Shown here piece after piece: positions 51,581 to 61,800 of a stretch of DNA of 64,000 nt (position 1 is the stretch's first letter; each line of letters starts with the position of its first letter). The DNA lies in contig NZ_PUBZ01000080.1 in NCBI RefSeq assembly GCF_003205875.1, forward strand, positions 1-64,000. The letters are read 5' to 3'. The notes beneath the pieces were generated by a model that was not told where the DNA came from, ran no database searches, and was given only the letters and a program-made list of their open reading frames with translations. Source of the DNA: Herpetosiphon llansteffanensis. GTDB lineage: Bacteria; Chloroflexota; Chloroflexia; Chloroflexales; Herpetosiphonaceae. A program made the translations under genes and the position numbers.

Positions 51581-52693
51581 TTAGTAATAGACTTGGACAG
51601 TTGTGCCAACGCTTGCCCAATCGTAGAGCCAAGCAGCAGCATCGAGCGGTAAGTTGACACAGCCATGGCTAATGCGGGTTCCGCTGCCAAACAAATCGTG
51701 CCAATAGGTGCCGTGCAGGGCAACGCTGCCATTGAAATACATGGCGTGTGGCACATTCGGCACAACCCAGGTTTCGCCACCAAGCGAGCCACGCATGGTT
51801 TGCAACGGCACTTTGGCATAAATTTCATAGCTGCCCGTTGGCGTGTTAAAGCCATCTTTGCCGGTGGCTACTGGCGCATCAAACACGACGGTGCCATTTT
51901 CGTAGGCATACAGCCATTGTTTGCTAATATCGACTTCGATGCGTTTGCCAAGGTTGGGGTTGGCGGGCTTGGGCGTGGCAGTTGGCACTGGCTCATTGGT
52001 TGGTTGAGCAGGCGCAGCGGTTGGTGGCACTTGGGTCGGCTCGGCAACTGGTTGCGGGGCAGCAGTTTGGACTGGGGCTGGCGCAACGGGATCAAATTCA
52101 AACAAATAGGGCAGCTCGTAGCTCATGCCTTCGATCAAGCCTCGGGCGGCAGCAACTTCTTGGCCAAGCGGCGCTAGCTCAATTTCATCGGGCGTACCAG
52201 CCAACAAGGGATGCTCAATTAACAAAGCTCGTTCAAAATATTGCACCTTGAAGCGGCCAGTTGGGCGAGCTTCGAATTGGGCTGGGCTAATTGGCAGGCC
52301 AAAAATTTCGACCCCGCCATTGGTTTCCCAAAACGTGCGGAAACTACCAGCGAGATCGTAGTTGGAGCCTTCTGGGCGTAAGCTTGCGCCAGCGAGCCGT
52401 GGTTGCGGGCCGAAATCGCGCCATTGGGTGCGTTCGCGGCCAACCAAGCCCAAGCCAACGCTAGCAGTTTGCGGATTGTACTCGAAGCGTGCGTTTTCAA
52501 AATACTGCACAACCAGTGCATCTTGTTCTAAGGGATCGGTAATTGGTTGGCCAAAAATCTGCTCGCCGCCATTAATTTGCCAAAACGAAGCAAACCCATA
52601 GCTATCGGTGAGGGCAGGGGTCACTGCTTGGGAAGTGCGAAAGGCCCAAAAACATAAACCAAGAACGAGGCTCAACCAAATGATCCGCCGCAT
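51581..52693 (-). CDS. Secreted L,D-transpeptidase (YkuD)
   Basis: This protein of 370 residues makes 3-3 peptidoglycan cross-links or attaches proteins to the wall. A signal peptide (IIWLSLVLGLCFWAFRTSQA) leads to two imperfect repeats (about 30-100 and 105-185), each with a FWxxNGGxxIFGxPI core and a VQYFExA strand. A Pro/Thr-rich linker spans about 205-245. The YkuD domain (about 250-370) carries the catalytic Cys345 in SHGCVNLP with the upstream His in SVALHGTYWHDL. It follows the rimM operon on the same strand. Confidence 0.9.
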   Translation of the reverse strand: MRRIIWLSLVLGLCFWAFRTSQAVTPALTDSYGFASFWQINGGEQIFGQPITDPLEQDALVVQYFENARFEYNPQTASVGLGLVGRERTQWRDFGPQPRLAGASLRPEGSNYDLAGSFRTFWETNGGVEIFGLPISPAQFEARPTGRFKVQYFERALLIEHPLLAGTPDEIELAPLGQEVAAARGLIEGMSYELPYLFEFDPVAPAPVQTAAPQPVAEPTQVPPTAAPAQPTNEPVPTATPKPANPNLGKRIEVDISKQWLYAYENGTVVFDAPVATGKDGFNTPTGSYEIYAKVPLQTMRGSLGGETWVVPNVPHAMYFNGSVALHGTYWHDLFGSGTRISHGCVNLPLDAAAWLYDWASVGTTVQVYY

Positions 52694-52799
52694 AGCTGTA
52701 TTCTCCGCGTGCTGCCTGAGGCTTAAAAGTATGTTGCGGCTTCATCGTAGCAGTGCAATGAGCCGCTGTCAATTCAGATTGGTGGAATGTTTGGGGTAA

Positions 52800-53324
52800 T
52801 TATTCGGGCACAATATCGGCCAGCGATGTTACGGTAATCGTGCCGCCAGCAATATCAATTGAGCGAACGACCGCGCGCACCATTGGCACCAAAATATCTG
52901 CTTGGCCCAATTTACGCACGACTAAAACATCATTTGCGCCTGTTTCAATAATTTCGGCTGCTTGGCCAATCACATCGCCAGCTTCGGTTTGCACTTGTAA
53001 GCCAACCAAATCGTGCAAGAAATATTCATCATTGGCCAGCGGTGCTGCATCGCTGCGATGAATATAGGCTTCGAGACCTTGCATAGCCTCGGCTACTTCG
53101 CGGGTATCAACTTCGCTGAGCCGCAACAAATATAGGCTGCCCTTGTGTTGGTGCAAGCGACCAATCGTAAAGGGCTTCTCTAAGTTGCCAACAAACAAGT
53201 GTTTGAGCTTTTGAATATGTTCGGGGTGCGATGAGATCATCGAGATTTTTAACTCGCCGCGCACACCAAACGCCGCAGAAATGCGGCCAACTAACAAGAA
53301 ATCATCAATATTTGGAGCTGTCAC
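52800..53324 (-). CDS. rimM: 16S rRNA processing protein RimM
   Basis: RimM assists maturation of the head of the 30S subunit and binds S19. The protein of 174 residues has the N-terminal RimM domain ([34 protein letters not shown]) and the C-terminal PRC barrel ([34 protein letters not shown]). It overlaps khpA by 4 bases. trmD and rplS, often downstream in other bacteria, do not follow here. Confidence 0.93.
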   Translation of the reverse strand: MTAPNIDDFLLVGRISAAFGVRGELKISMISSHPEHIQKLKHLFVGNLEKPFTIGRLHQHKGSLYLLRLSEVDTREVAEAMQGLEAYIHRSDAAPLANDEYFLHDLVGLQVQTEAGDVIGQAAEIIETGANDVLVVRKLGQADILVPMVRAVVRSIDIAGGTITVTSLADIVPE

Positions 53325-53548
53325 GAATTAACCTCTAGGTGGACCCGTTTGTTTTGGCGAGCGCCAACGATGCCCAATACGTCGCGAATGGCTTTGACCA
53401 CGCGCCCATTGCGCCCGATGACTTTCCCTGCTTCGCTTTGGGGAATGCGCAGATCGAGGGTAATGCTGTGGTGACCAGTGCGTTTGCTAATTTTAATGTC
53501 GTCGGTGTCGATCAAGCCTTCGACGATATATTTCAATAAATCTTCCAT
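53321..53548 (-). CDS. khpA: KH-domain RNA-binding protein KhpA
   Basis: This small KH protein of 75 residues has the RNA-binding GxxG loop in [18 protein letters not shown], after [16 protein letters not shown]. KhpA partners with KhpB in other bacteria and affects cell division and ribosome biology. AAGGAT precedes ATG 53548. It lies between rpsP and rimM, the usual order. Confidence 0.92.
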   Translation of the reverse strand: MEDLLKYIVEGLIDTDDIKISKRTGHHSITLDLRIPQSEAGKVIGRNGRVVKAIRDVLGIVGARQNKRVHLEVNS

Positions 53549-53609
53549 AGCTGCATCCTTGCGCATAGAAATGGGTGTGAAGCCATTGCCTCACACCCGA
53601 TTTGCGAGC

Positions 53610-54191
53610 TTACTCAGCGCTTTTTTGCCCAGGAGCGCGGAAGCCAGCGGCTTCGGCACTTTCCACGGTGTCGAACCACAATTCAGCCACGGTTGAATTG
53701 TAGTAGCGGCTGCCAGGAACGTGGTACAACATTGAGTTTTGGTTGCCTTTGATGGCGTAGCCTTCTGGGGCGCTACCATCGGCCACTGGGCGCACGCTGC
53801 CAGCAAATTCGCCAGCTTCGGCTGCGGCCTTGACTGGAGCGGCAACGGCGGCTGCTGGAGCAGCGGTAGCAGCTTTGGTCACGGCTTTTTTGGCCTTCTT
53901 GACTGGAGCTTCAACCTTAGCTGGAGCTTCGCCGATCAATTTGCCTTCAGCATCAACCACACCCAAGTTTTTCAACAAGCGCACTACGGTATCTGATGGT
54001 TGGGCACCAACGCTCAGCCAGTAGCGAGCGCGATCTTCCTTGATAAACACAACTTTTGGTTGGGCTTGGGGATTGTAGTGGCCAATCGTTTCAATAAACT
54101 TGCCATCGCGTGGCGCATGCGAATCTGCAATAACAACACGATATGCGGGCTTGTGCTTCATGCCCATCCGGCGAAGACGAATACGAACCAT
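53610..54191 (-). CDS. rpsP: 30S ribosomal protein S16 with C-terminal extension domain
   Basis: Residues 1-85 are a full S16 ([51 protein letters not shown]). Usual S16 proteins have 80-100 residues; this one has 193. A Lys/Ala/Pro-rich linker (about 95-135) joins a C-terminal module with [19 protein letters not shown] and a second half [19 protein letters not shown]. That pattern recurs as an add-on domain in other bacterial proteins (the so-called sunset-type domain, as I recall it). It probably projects from the 30S surface. The gene follows ffh by about 115 bases. Confidence 0.92.
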   Translation of the reverse strand: MVRIRLRRMGMKHKPAYRVVIADSHAPRDGKFIETIGHYNPQAQPKVVFIKEDRARYWLSVGAQPSDTVVRLLKNLGVVDAEGKLIGEAPAKVEAPVKKAKKAVTKAATAAPAAAVAAPVKAAAEAGEFAGSVRPVADGSAPEGYAIKGNQNSMLYHVPGSRYYNSTVAELWFDTVESAEAAGFRAPGQKSAE

Positions 54192-54216
54192 TCGAGTGTT
54201 TCCTCCAAAAGTGGCG

Positions 54217-54303
54217 AGTGGCTATAGTCTCAAGGCTTATAGGCTAGCCACTAAGTAATAATTAATTAGGTGCTATAGCCTACGAACAGTAGCCTATAGC
54301 CTC
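54217..54303. repeat. Intergenic short-word repeat
   Basis: GAGTGGCTATAGTCTCAAGG, TATAGGCTAGCCACT and TATAGCCTACGAACAGTAGC belong to the GGCTATAGGC word family. The inverted words could form a hairpin between ffh and rpsP. Confidence 0.5.
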
Positions 54304-54307
54304 GGTT

Positions 54308-55657
54308 TTATTTGAACATGCGCATCAGGTCGCGCGGGTTTTGACCGCCCTTGCCGAAGCGTTTCATCATGCGTTGCATTTCACGGAACTGTTTGACCAA
54401 GGCGTTGACATCTTCGATACGCGTGCCACTGCCCTGCGAGATCCGGCGTTTGCGGCTGGGATCTTTCAGCAGGTCGGGGTTGCGGCGCTCTTTGAGTGTC
54501 ATCGATTGAATAATCGCTTCGATGCGTTTCATCTCGCGATCATCAAGCGCTTCGTCAAGGTCTTTCATTTGGCGCAGTTGTTTGCCAATCCCAGGAATCA
54601 TCCCCAAGATTTGTTGTAATGGGCCAAGTTTACGCATCGAGTTCATTGCCCCAAGGAAATCTTCAAAGTCGAAGGTGCCTTTGCGCATCTTCTTTTGCAT
54701 TTTCTTGGCTTCGTCTTTGTCGTACACTTGCTCGGCGCGCTCGATCAAGGTCATCACATCGCCCATGCCCAAAATCCGTTGGGCTAAGCGATCGGGGTGG
54801 AATGGTTCGATGGCATCGGTTTTTTCGCCCGTCCCAAGGAACTTGATTGGCACTCCAGTGACTTCGCGCATCGAGAGCGCAGCCCCGCCACGGGCATCGC
54901 CATCGATTTTGGTCATAATCAAGCCAGTCAATGGCACTTTGGCGTGGAAGGCCTCGGCAACTTTGACCGATTCTTGACCAATCATGGCATCGACGACCAA
55001 CATAATTTCGGTTGGCCCGATGCGCTCGACGACTTGTTGTAACTCACCCATCAGGCGTTCGTCGATTTGCAAGCGTCCGGCGGTATCGACGATCACAAAG
55101 TTGTTGCCATTGATCCGAGCTTGGCGCAAGGCGTGCTCAGCAATATCAGGTGGCGCAACCTCGGTACCTTCGCTATAAACCGGAATATTCAATTGCTTGC
55201 CGAGCGTTTCCAACTGCTTAATTGCGGCTGGTCGGTAGATGTCGGCGGCAACCAACAATGGCGTTTTGCCTTTTTTGCGCATATACAGCGCCAATTTGGC
55301 GGCCATGGTTGTTTTACCAGCACCTTGTAACCCAACCAGCATCACAATCGTCGGCTGCTCGCGGTTCTTCGATTCATTGATTGGCACATTGGCATCACCA
55401 AGCAAGTGCACCAATTCGTCGTGAACGATTTTGATCACTTGTTGACCAGGAGTCAAACTCTTGGTGACTTCTTCGCCAATCGCTTGTTCGCGGACCCGCG
55501 CCACAAAATCTTTGACGACTTTGAAGTTAACGTCTGCTTCCAACAAGGCCAAGCGCACTTCGCGCAAGCCCGCATCAACATCTGATTCAGTTAGGCGGCC
55601 TTTGCTGCCCAACCGGTTGAAAACATCGGTTAAGCGGTCGGATAGATTCTCAAACAT
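54308..55657 (-). CDS. ffh: Signal recognition particle protein Ffh
   Basis: Ffh binds signal sequences and 4.5S RNA and delivers ribosomes to FtsY. The protein of 449 residues has the N domain (about 1-100), G domain with GLQGAGKTT (109-117), DIYRPAAIKQL, IVDTAGRLQ and TKIDGDARGGAAL, and a Met-rich M domain (MQKKMRKGTFDFEDFLGAM, MNSMRKLGPLQQILGMIPG, RNPDLLKDPSRKRRISQGSG). ATG 55657 with GAGG upstream is chosen. It leads the ffh-rpsP-khpA-rimM run. Confidence 0.96.
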   Translation of the reverse strand: MFENLSDRLTDVFNRLGSKGRLTESDVDAGLREVRLALLEADVNFKVVKDFVARVREQAIGEEVTKSLTPGQQVIKIVHDELVHLLGDANVPINESKNREQPTIVMLVGLQGAGKTTMAAKLALYMRKKGKTPLLVAADIYRPAAIKQLETLGKQLNIPVYSEGTEVAPPDIAEHALRQARINGNNFVIVDTAGRLQIDERLMGELQQVVERIGPTEIMLVVDAMIGQESVKVAEAFHAKVPLTGLIMTKIDGDARGGAALSMREVTGVPIKFLGTGEKTDAIEPFHPDRLAQRILGMGDVMTLIERAEQVYDKDEAKKMQKKMRKGTFDFEDFLGAMNSMRKLGPLQQILGMIPGIGKQLRQMKDLDEALDDREMKRIEAIIQSMTLKERRNPDLLKDPSRKRRISQGSGTRIEDVNALVKQFREMQRMMKRFGKGGQNPRDLMRMFK

Positions 55658-55880
55658 CATACACCTCACCGCAACAGAAAAAACTGGCAGAAACTCGGCA
55701 CGCCCTAGCGCGGAAAGTTTCCTGTCAGCATTTTGTCGCATTGTAGTTGATTACACACGGCCTGTCAAACTGCTTTCTTTGGGGGTATTTTTGTACTCGC
55801 TGCCTCTAGTGTAGCACACAAAAAGCCCATTAGCGTGTATCATAGCGGCATTTACTACGATTTGTCGCAAGGAGTTCGCG

Positions 55881-56300
55881 ATGAAAAGCGCACAGCTGAG
55901 TGCTATCGCTTGGACGCTATTACGAGTCGTTGTTGGCGTTGTGTTCGTTGTTCATGGCTGGTCGAAAGTAACGATGATTGGTGATATTGCCGCAACCTTT
56001 GGCAACCAATATCAGTTACCAATTCCGGCGGTGCTGGCATGGTTGGTAGCTACCGTCGAATTTTTGGGTGGTTTGGCATTAACCGTTGGGGTGTATAGCC
56101 GTTGGGCAGCTTTATTGCTTGGTTGTGTCATGCTCGGGGCAATTAAAGTTCATTGGGGCAAGTTTTTTTATTATGCCGAGGGTATGGAATACGATTTAGT
56201 CTTGCTCACGATTTGTCTCGTCGTTGGCTTGAATGGTGGCGGCCCGTATTCAGTTGATGAAATGGTGTTGAACAAGCCCCCAGCCAAAAAAACAGCCTAA
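55881..56300 (+). CDS. DoxX family membrane protein
   Basis: This protein of 139 residues has four helices and the DoxX pattern: LRVVVGVVFVVHGWSKV, AWLVATVEFLGGLALTVGVY, WAALLLGCVMLGAI and LVLLTICLVVGLNGGG. The family has been linked to thiosulfate:quinone oxidoreductase subunits and redox stress, but small stand-alone members are mostly uncharacterised. AAGGAG precedes the ATG. It is followed by a separate DUF2227 gene. Confidence 0.88.
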   Translation: MKSAQLSAIAWTLLRVVVGVVFVVHGWSKVTMIGDIAATFGNQYQLPIPAVLAWLVATVEFLGGLALTVGVYSRWAALLLGCVMLGAIKVHWGKFFYYAEGMEYDLVLLTICLVVGLNGGGPYSVDEMVLNKPPAKKTA

Positions 56301-56380
56301 ACTGCTTGCATTGCAACCAACGATCAAAGATAATAGCACATCTGCACTATCCATTATGCTATTTCTAGGAGCGTTGCACA

Positions 56381-56956
56381 ATGCCTGATGGTAAAACCCA
56401 TGATATGTTGACAGTTTTTACGGGCATTGTTGGGATTCCAGTGATTTGGCGTTTGGTGCCAAACAGTGATTTATTGGCGGCGTTTGTTTGGGCCGGAACC
56501 CATATGGTTTCCGGTATGGCCTTCTCTCCCGACCTCGATTTGGCTTCAGAACCGTATAACCGCTGGGGGCCACTACGCTTTATTTGGTGGCCCTATCGCG
56601 AGTTGGTTCCGCATCGCGCTGGAATTTCGCATAGCCTGGTGTTTGGCCCGCTCTTTCGGCTTGGTTATTTCTTGGTGATGGTCTGGCTCTCGTTTTATCT
56701 CGGCATGACCCTGATTAATAGTTTCACGCCAGTTGATACCGCCACTATCAGCGCCGCTTTTATTGCCGACCTCAAACAGCTTTGGTATAGCGATCGCCAA
56801 TTGATTATCTATGGCTTGATTGGCTTTATCACTGGCGGCGCAGTGCATTCGATTGCCGATTGGCTGATTGAGGGCCGTGAGCCATACCACCGATCGCTCC
56901 TAATGCCGTGGCGCAAGCGGCGACGCAAACGCCGCCGCGATGACTGGGGTTGGTAA
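56381..56956 (+). CDS. DUF2227 putative metal-binding membrane protein
   Basis: This protein of 191 residues carries the DUF2227 signature MPDGKTHD, FSPDLDLAS, WWPYRELVPHRAGISHSL and GGAVHSIADWL, where conserved His and Asp residues could bind a metal, as in YdjM-type lipid-related phosphatases. Three helices are visible and a basic tail (KRRRKRRRDD) ends the protein. TAGGAG precedes the ATG. Its role is unknown. Confidence 0.8.
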   Translation: MPDGKTHDMLTVFTGIVGIPVIWRLVPNSDLLAAFVWAGTHMVSGMAFSPDLDLASEPYNRWGPLRFIWWPYRELVPHRAGISHSLVFGPLFRLGYFLVMVWLSFYLGMTLINSFTPVDTATISAAFIADLKQLWYSDRQLIIYGLIGFITGGAVHSIADWLIEGREPYHRSLLMPWRKRRRKRRRDDWGW

Positions 56957-56957
56957 T

Positions 56958-57845
56958 TTAGCCCAACCAGGTGCCAACTTTGCCATCGCCGCGACTGCCA
57001 AGCAACAGCTCTGGTGGCGTTGGGCGTTGTTGCCAAAAACGATTCCAATTGGCAATCGCATTCATTTTATAGGCCCCAATGACTGAAAAGACGATTATCA
57101 GGGGAATAATAATATATTGGCTGCTTAAGACCGCTCTTATTCCATTTTGAAACGCGAGAATAAAGGAAAGCGATTGAATCGAGGCAAGATCGACTTCGCC
57201 GACAAGCAGCGCTATAATCACATATACGGACATCAAAAAGGCAAAGCCACTGAAGAGAACTGTCAAAAATCGGCCTAGGGTATAGCCTGCACGTAGCCAT
57301 GCATCAAGCATCGGCACTTGCTGGCCTGCTTTGGGTGGCGTTGGCAAGAGGCCAATTTTGCTGCGCTCAATTGAAAAAAGCGTATTTGTGCCGCGTGGTA
57401 CGACCGGAACCCAAGCCATGGTTGGCGGCGAATCAGTTAAGGCAAGCAACATAGGCGAACCCATAATATTCAGCCCAACGCTATTAACCGGTTGGGTAAA
57501 ATTATGTGGCAGCACGGGCCAGCCAACGAATGGCACCGCCAGCAGCAATTGTTCTGGCACTTCAACCGTTTGAAAATCTTTTTCGCGAATGGCTTTGAGT
57601 GCGCCACTAACTGGGCGACGCAATTGCGGTTGGCCGGTTGGCCCCCATGCAATCATCCACGGCCCCAAGGTGCGATAGCCATGGACTTTGAGCCACTGTT
57701 CTGCTGCGGCCATAACTGGCCCAACATAGCCCGTCGGCAATGGGGCAATCAATTCTTGGTGGGCTGGCAAAATATGCAGTTGAAGCGCCATCGCCTCAGG
57801 TAGCTGTTGGGCAATTAGTTGTTCGATGGGAAAGTCATTGCTCAC
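56958..57845 (-). CDS. Hypothetical membrane protein, paralogue A of a pair
   Basis: This protein of 295 residues has an N-terminal soluble domain and two helices near the C-terminus (FLTVLFSGFAFLMSVYVII and YIIIPLIIVFSVIGAYKM). It shares with its upstream neighbour the motifs HGYRTLGPWMIAWGPTGQ, VPVVPRGTNTLF and NWNRFWQQRPTPPELL. No family is recognised. It starts with GTG inside the neighbour (11-base overlap), CGGAG lying 7 bases upstream. A heteromeric membrane complex is a reasonable guess. Confidence 0.65.
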   Translation of the reverse strand: MSNDFPIEQLIAQQLPEAMALQLHILPAHQELIAPLPTGYVGPVMAAAEQWLKVHGYRTLGPWMIAWGPTGQPQLRRPVSGALKAIREKDFQTVEVPEQLLLAVPFVGWPVLPHNFTQPVNSVGLNIMGSPMLLALTDSPPTMAWVPVVPRGTNTLFSIERSKIGLLPTPPKAGQQVPMLDAWLRAGYTLGRFLTVLFSGFAFLMSVYVIIALLVGEVDLASIQSLSFILAFQNGIRAVLSSQYIIIPLIIVFSVIGAYKMNAIANWNRFWQQRPTPPELLLGSRGDGKVGTWLG

Positions 57846-58686
57846 GCTGTTTCTCCGACTCTAGCTCAATGATCAAGAGGGGTGGTGTTGGGGTCGTTGC
57901 CCAAAAACGGTTCCAGGCCTGAATTGCACTCCGGCGTTGTTGCCAAATCACCACTCCCAATAGCATGCTTCCAATGATACCAAACCAACGCAGCGCTGTG
58001 AAGATCGCAAAACTTTGCAAAAAAAGCACCTGTGGCTCAGCCCCCAACCACCATTGAACCAAAGCCCATGGCATGCTCAAGAGCAAAATGCTTATGATTG
58101 CGGCCAATTGCAAACGTAAAAATGGTGGCCATGTGTGCTGCCATTGATCGCGCCATGTCAATTGTTGCCCAAGCTCAGGCACTGGCCGTTGCCAGCCAAG
58201 TTTACGCACCCACCAGCTATGGCGTGGCCACAATGCCCGCGCGCCTAGCGGCACAACCGGAATATAGGCCTGCACCAGTGGCTCGACCCCAACCAAGGGC
58301 AACACTGGAATCAAGGGTGCACTCAGTGGCTCCAGCCCTTGCTCGGCCAATTGATCGTAGATGCCCGCAAGGTTGTAGCGCTGCTGAGCATCAAGCGTCA
58401 ACCAGATTTCAGCCACCAAACGGGCCTCGATTTGTTGCACGCTATATTCGGCGGTTAGCTTGGGGTCAAACACATGGGCAATCGGCTGATAGAGCATGCG
58501 TTGGGCTGCTGGATTCCAGGTTTGCAAGGCTGGGCCAAGCGCCGTGTAGCCTTGTAAACGCAAAGCTTGGCGCATCTGGTCTGCTTGTTCCAGCACCTGC
58601 GTCAGCTCAGCTCGGCGCAAAACGCTATCGTGTTGTTCAAATAAAAACAGTGCTAGCATACCGCTCAATTTCTTGGCCTCAACCAT
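57835..58686 (-). CDS. Hypothetical membrane protein, paralogue B of a pair
   Basis: This protein of 283 residues has the same plan as the gene after it: an N-terminal soluble domain (GYTALGPALQTWNPAAQ, YIPVVPLGARALWPR), two helices (LAAIISILLLSMPWALVQWW and FGIIGSMLLGVVIW) and a closing AWNRFWATTPTPPLLI. The pairwise similarity over the whole length indicates a tandem duplication with strong divergence. No function can be given. It runs divergently from gyrA. Confidence 0.65.
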   Translation of the reverse strand: MVEAKKLSGMLALFLFEQHDSVLRRAELTQVLEQADQMRQALRLQGYTALGPALQTWNPAAQRMLYQPIAHVFDPKLTAEYSVQQIEARLVAEIWLTLDAQQRYNLAGIYDQLAEQGLEPLSAPLIPVLPLVGVEPLVQAYIPVVPLGARALWPRHSWWVRKLGWQRPVPELGQQLTWRDQWQHTWPPFLRLQLAAIISILLLSMPWALVQWWLGAEPQVLFLQSFAIFTALRWFGIIGSMLLGVVIWQQRRSAIQAWNRFWATTPTPPLLIIELESEKQREQ

Positions 58687-58770
58687 CGTTTGCTTGTTAA
58701 GCGTAGTATAGCAACGATATGCTGATCGCTGCGCAGATTAACGAAATTCAGCATATTTGTGCTAAAAATA

Positions 58771-58800
58771 TTCGACATTATGGCTATTTCACGGTATAAT
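58771..58800 (+). promoter_or_regulatory. Promoter of gyrA
   Basis: A perfect TATAAT at 58795-58800 follows TTCGAC at 58771-58776 with an 18-base spacer, about 50 bases before the gyrA start. Confidence 0.55.
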
Positions 58801-58850
58801 ACAAGCAGATTAACTTTAGGGATTTAGCGCTTACGTAAGGGATAAAATTC

Positions 58851-61800
58851 ATGGAAATAGGGATTGTCAAGCCAGTTGCAATTGTCGATGAGATGCGCAC
58901 TGCCTATCTCGATTATGCAATGAGTGTGATTGTCTCGCGGGCGTTACCTGATGCTCGCGATGGCCTCAAACCAGTGCAACGGCGGATTTTATATGCAATG
59001 TTCCGCGAAGGTCTTTTGCACAACGTTCGCTATTCCAAATGTGCAGGTGTTGTCGGCGAAGTGCTCAAGAAGTATCACCCACACGGCGATTCTTCGGTGT
59101 ACGATGCGCTCGTGCGGCTCGCCCAACCATGGAATATGCGCTACCCGCTGGTCGATGGCCAAGGCAACTTCGGCTGTTTTACTGGCGATACCAAAATCAA
59201 GCTCCTTGATGGCACTGAAAAAAGCTTTGAAGAACTTGCTCAACTACCATATGACGAGATCTTCTATGTTTACTCAGTTGATCGACAAGGCAAGATTGTG
59301 GTTGGTGAAGGCCGATCATCACGGATTACTCGCCGCCAAGCGCAGTTGGTTGAATTGACCTTTGATGATGGCTCAGTAGTTCGCTGTACGCCTGATCATA
59401 AGTTTATGCTACGTGATCAGACGTGGAAAGAGGCCCAGCATTTAACGATCGATGATAGCTTAATGGCTGGCTATTTTGATGATTCTAATCCATTGATGGT
59501 TTTACAACCTCAAACTGGCGTATATGAAAATCTCCAGCTGCCCAAATCTAGCACTACCAAATCCTCAACTCATAGCTGGAATAGTGATCATCGTTTAATG
59601 CTTCAGCATACCTCGCGATTGCTTGCTCAATTTGGTAAGTTAGAGTTAAGTGCTGCGCTTTACGATGCGAAACGCATTGAAACAATTCCTAACAGCGCGA
59701 AAGCAATCCAAGCCTTTGGTACATTTGATGAGTTAGTTCAAGTCGCATCAACCTATAATCATCGCGTGGTTGGGTTGCGCTGGCTCGATGAAACTGCTGA
59801 TGTTTATGATATTACAGTTAATGAATATCATAACTTTATGCTGGCCAATGGTTGTGTTGTGCATAACTCTGTCGACGGCGACGCTGCTGCCGCATATCGA
59901 TACACTGAGGCGCGGCTCAAGGAAATTGCCGAAGAATTATTGCGCGACATCGACCGCGATACAGTGAATTTTGGCCCCAACTTTGATGGCGGCTATCAAG
60001 AACCGCTAGTATTGCCAGCGCGCTTGCCCAATTTGCTGCTCAATGGCTCATCGGGGATTGCCGTCGGCATGGCCACCAATATTCCGCCGCATAACCTTGG
60101 CGAGATTTGCGATGGCATTAGCTACTTGGTCGATAATCCCGATGCGACTGTTGAAGATTTGATTAAGTTCATCCCTGGCCCCGACTTTCCAACCGGCGGC
60201 TCGATTTTGGGTACTGAAGGCATTGTCAGTGCCTATACTAGTGGCCGTGGCCGGATCTTGATTCGCGCCAAAGCCCATATCGAAGAAGCAGCCCGTGGCG
60301 CATACCATATCGTCGTGACCGAATTGCCCTATCAGGTCAATAAATCACGCTTGATTGAACGGATTGCCGAGTTGGTCAAGGATAAACGCATCGAAGGTAT
60401 TCGCGACGTGCGCGACGAATCCGACCGCTCTGGGATTCGGATGGTGATTATTTTGAAACAAGATGCCCAGCCCAAAAAGGTGCTCAATCATCTGTTCAAA
60501 TACACCAGCATGCAAACGACCTTTGGGGCCAATATGTTGGCCTTGGTCGAAGATGGCAAGCAGCCACGCACGCTTTCGCTCAAAAAAGCGTTGCAAGAAT
60601 ACATCGAACATCGCCAAATCGTTATTCGACGGCGTACCGAGTTTGATCTGGCCAAAGCCAAAGCGCGGGCGCACATTCTCGAAGGCTTGAAGATTGCGCT
60701 TGATCAGCTTGACGAAGTGATTGCGACGATTCGCGCCAGCCGCACTGCTGAAACAGCGCGCAGTAACTTGATGAAAAATTTCAAACTGAGCGAATTGCAA
60801 TCGCAAGCGATTTTGGAAATGCAATTGCGCCGTTTGGCTGGCCTCGAACGCAAAAAGATCGAGGACGAATATAAAGAAGTATTGCGCTCAATTGCCGACT
60901 TCGAAGATATTTTGTCCAAGCCAGAACGGGTTTTCACGATCATCAAAGACGATGTGGCCGAACTCAAGGAAAAATATGGTGATGTCCGCCGCTCGCGAAT
61001 TATTGCCGATGCGACTGGCGATATCAGCACCGAAGACCTGATTCCCGACATGAATGTGTTGGTAACGGTGACTGATCGCGGTTACATCAAGAAACTGCCT
61101 GGCGATACCTATCGGGTGCAAAATCGCGGTGGGCGGGGCATTAAAGGCATGACCACCAAAGAAGACGATGTGGTGGCACACCTCTTGATGTGTAATACGC
61201 TGAACGACTTACTGTTCTTTACCAACCGTGGTAAAGTCTATCAACTCAAAGTACACGAAGTACCCGATGCCAGCCGCACGGCCAAAGGCCTGCCGTTGGT
61301 CAACTTGATCTCGCTCGAGCCAGGCGAATTGGTCACATCATTGATTGCCGTTCCCGATTTCGACGATGGCGAATATTTGGTGATGACCACCGTCAAAGGC
61401 CGAATCAAGCGTACCAAATTGAGCGAATATAGCTCGGTGCGTTCGAATGGTCTGATTGCAATTGGGCTTGATGCTGGCGACGAACTGCGCTGGGTCAAGA
61501 CCAGCAATGGCGATGAAGATATTTTGATGACAACCCAACAGGGTCAAACCATCCGCTTCAGCCAATCTGAAGTGCGGCCAATGGGGCGGCCAGCAAGTGG
61601 CGTAATTGGCATCAAAATGTCGGCCAAAGATCAAGTTGTGGGGATGGATTTGGTTCGACCAGATTCACAGCTTTTGGTAATTACGTCACACGGCATGGGC
61701 AAGCGCACCGACCTTGAAGATTATCCAGTCAAGGGGCGGGCAACCCAAGGTGTGATTACCATGCGGCTTAAGCCAGGCGATATTATTGCCGCCGCATTAG

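Noticed and set aside
59480-59770. LAGLIDADG homing endonuclease inside the intein
   Set aside because: No dodecapeptide motif was seen, and the segment is too short for a full endonuclease domain.
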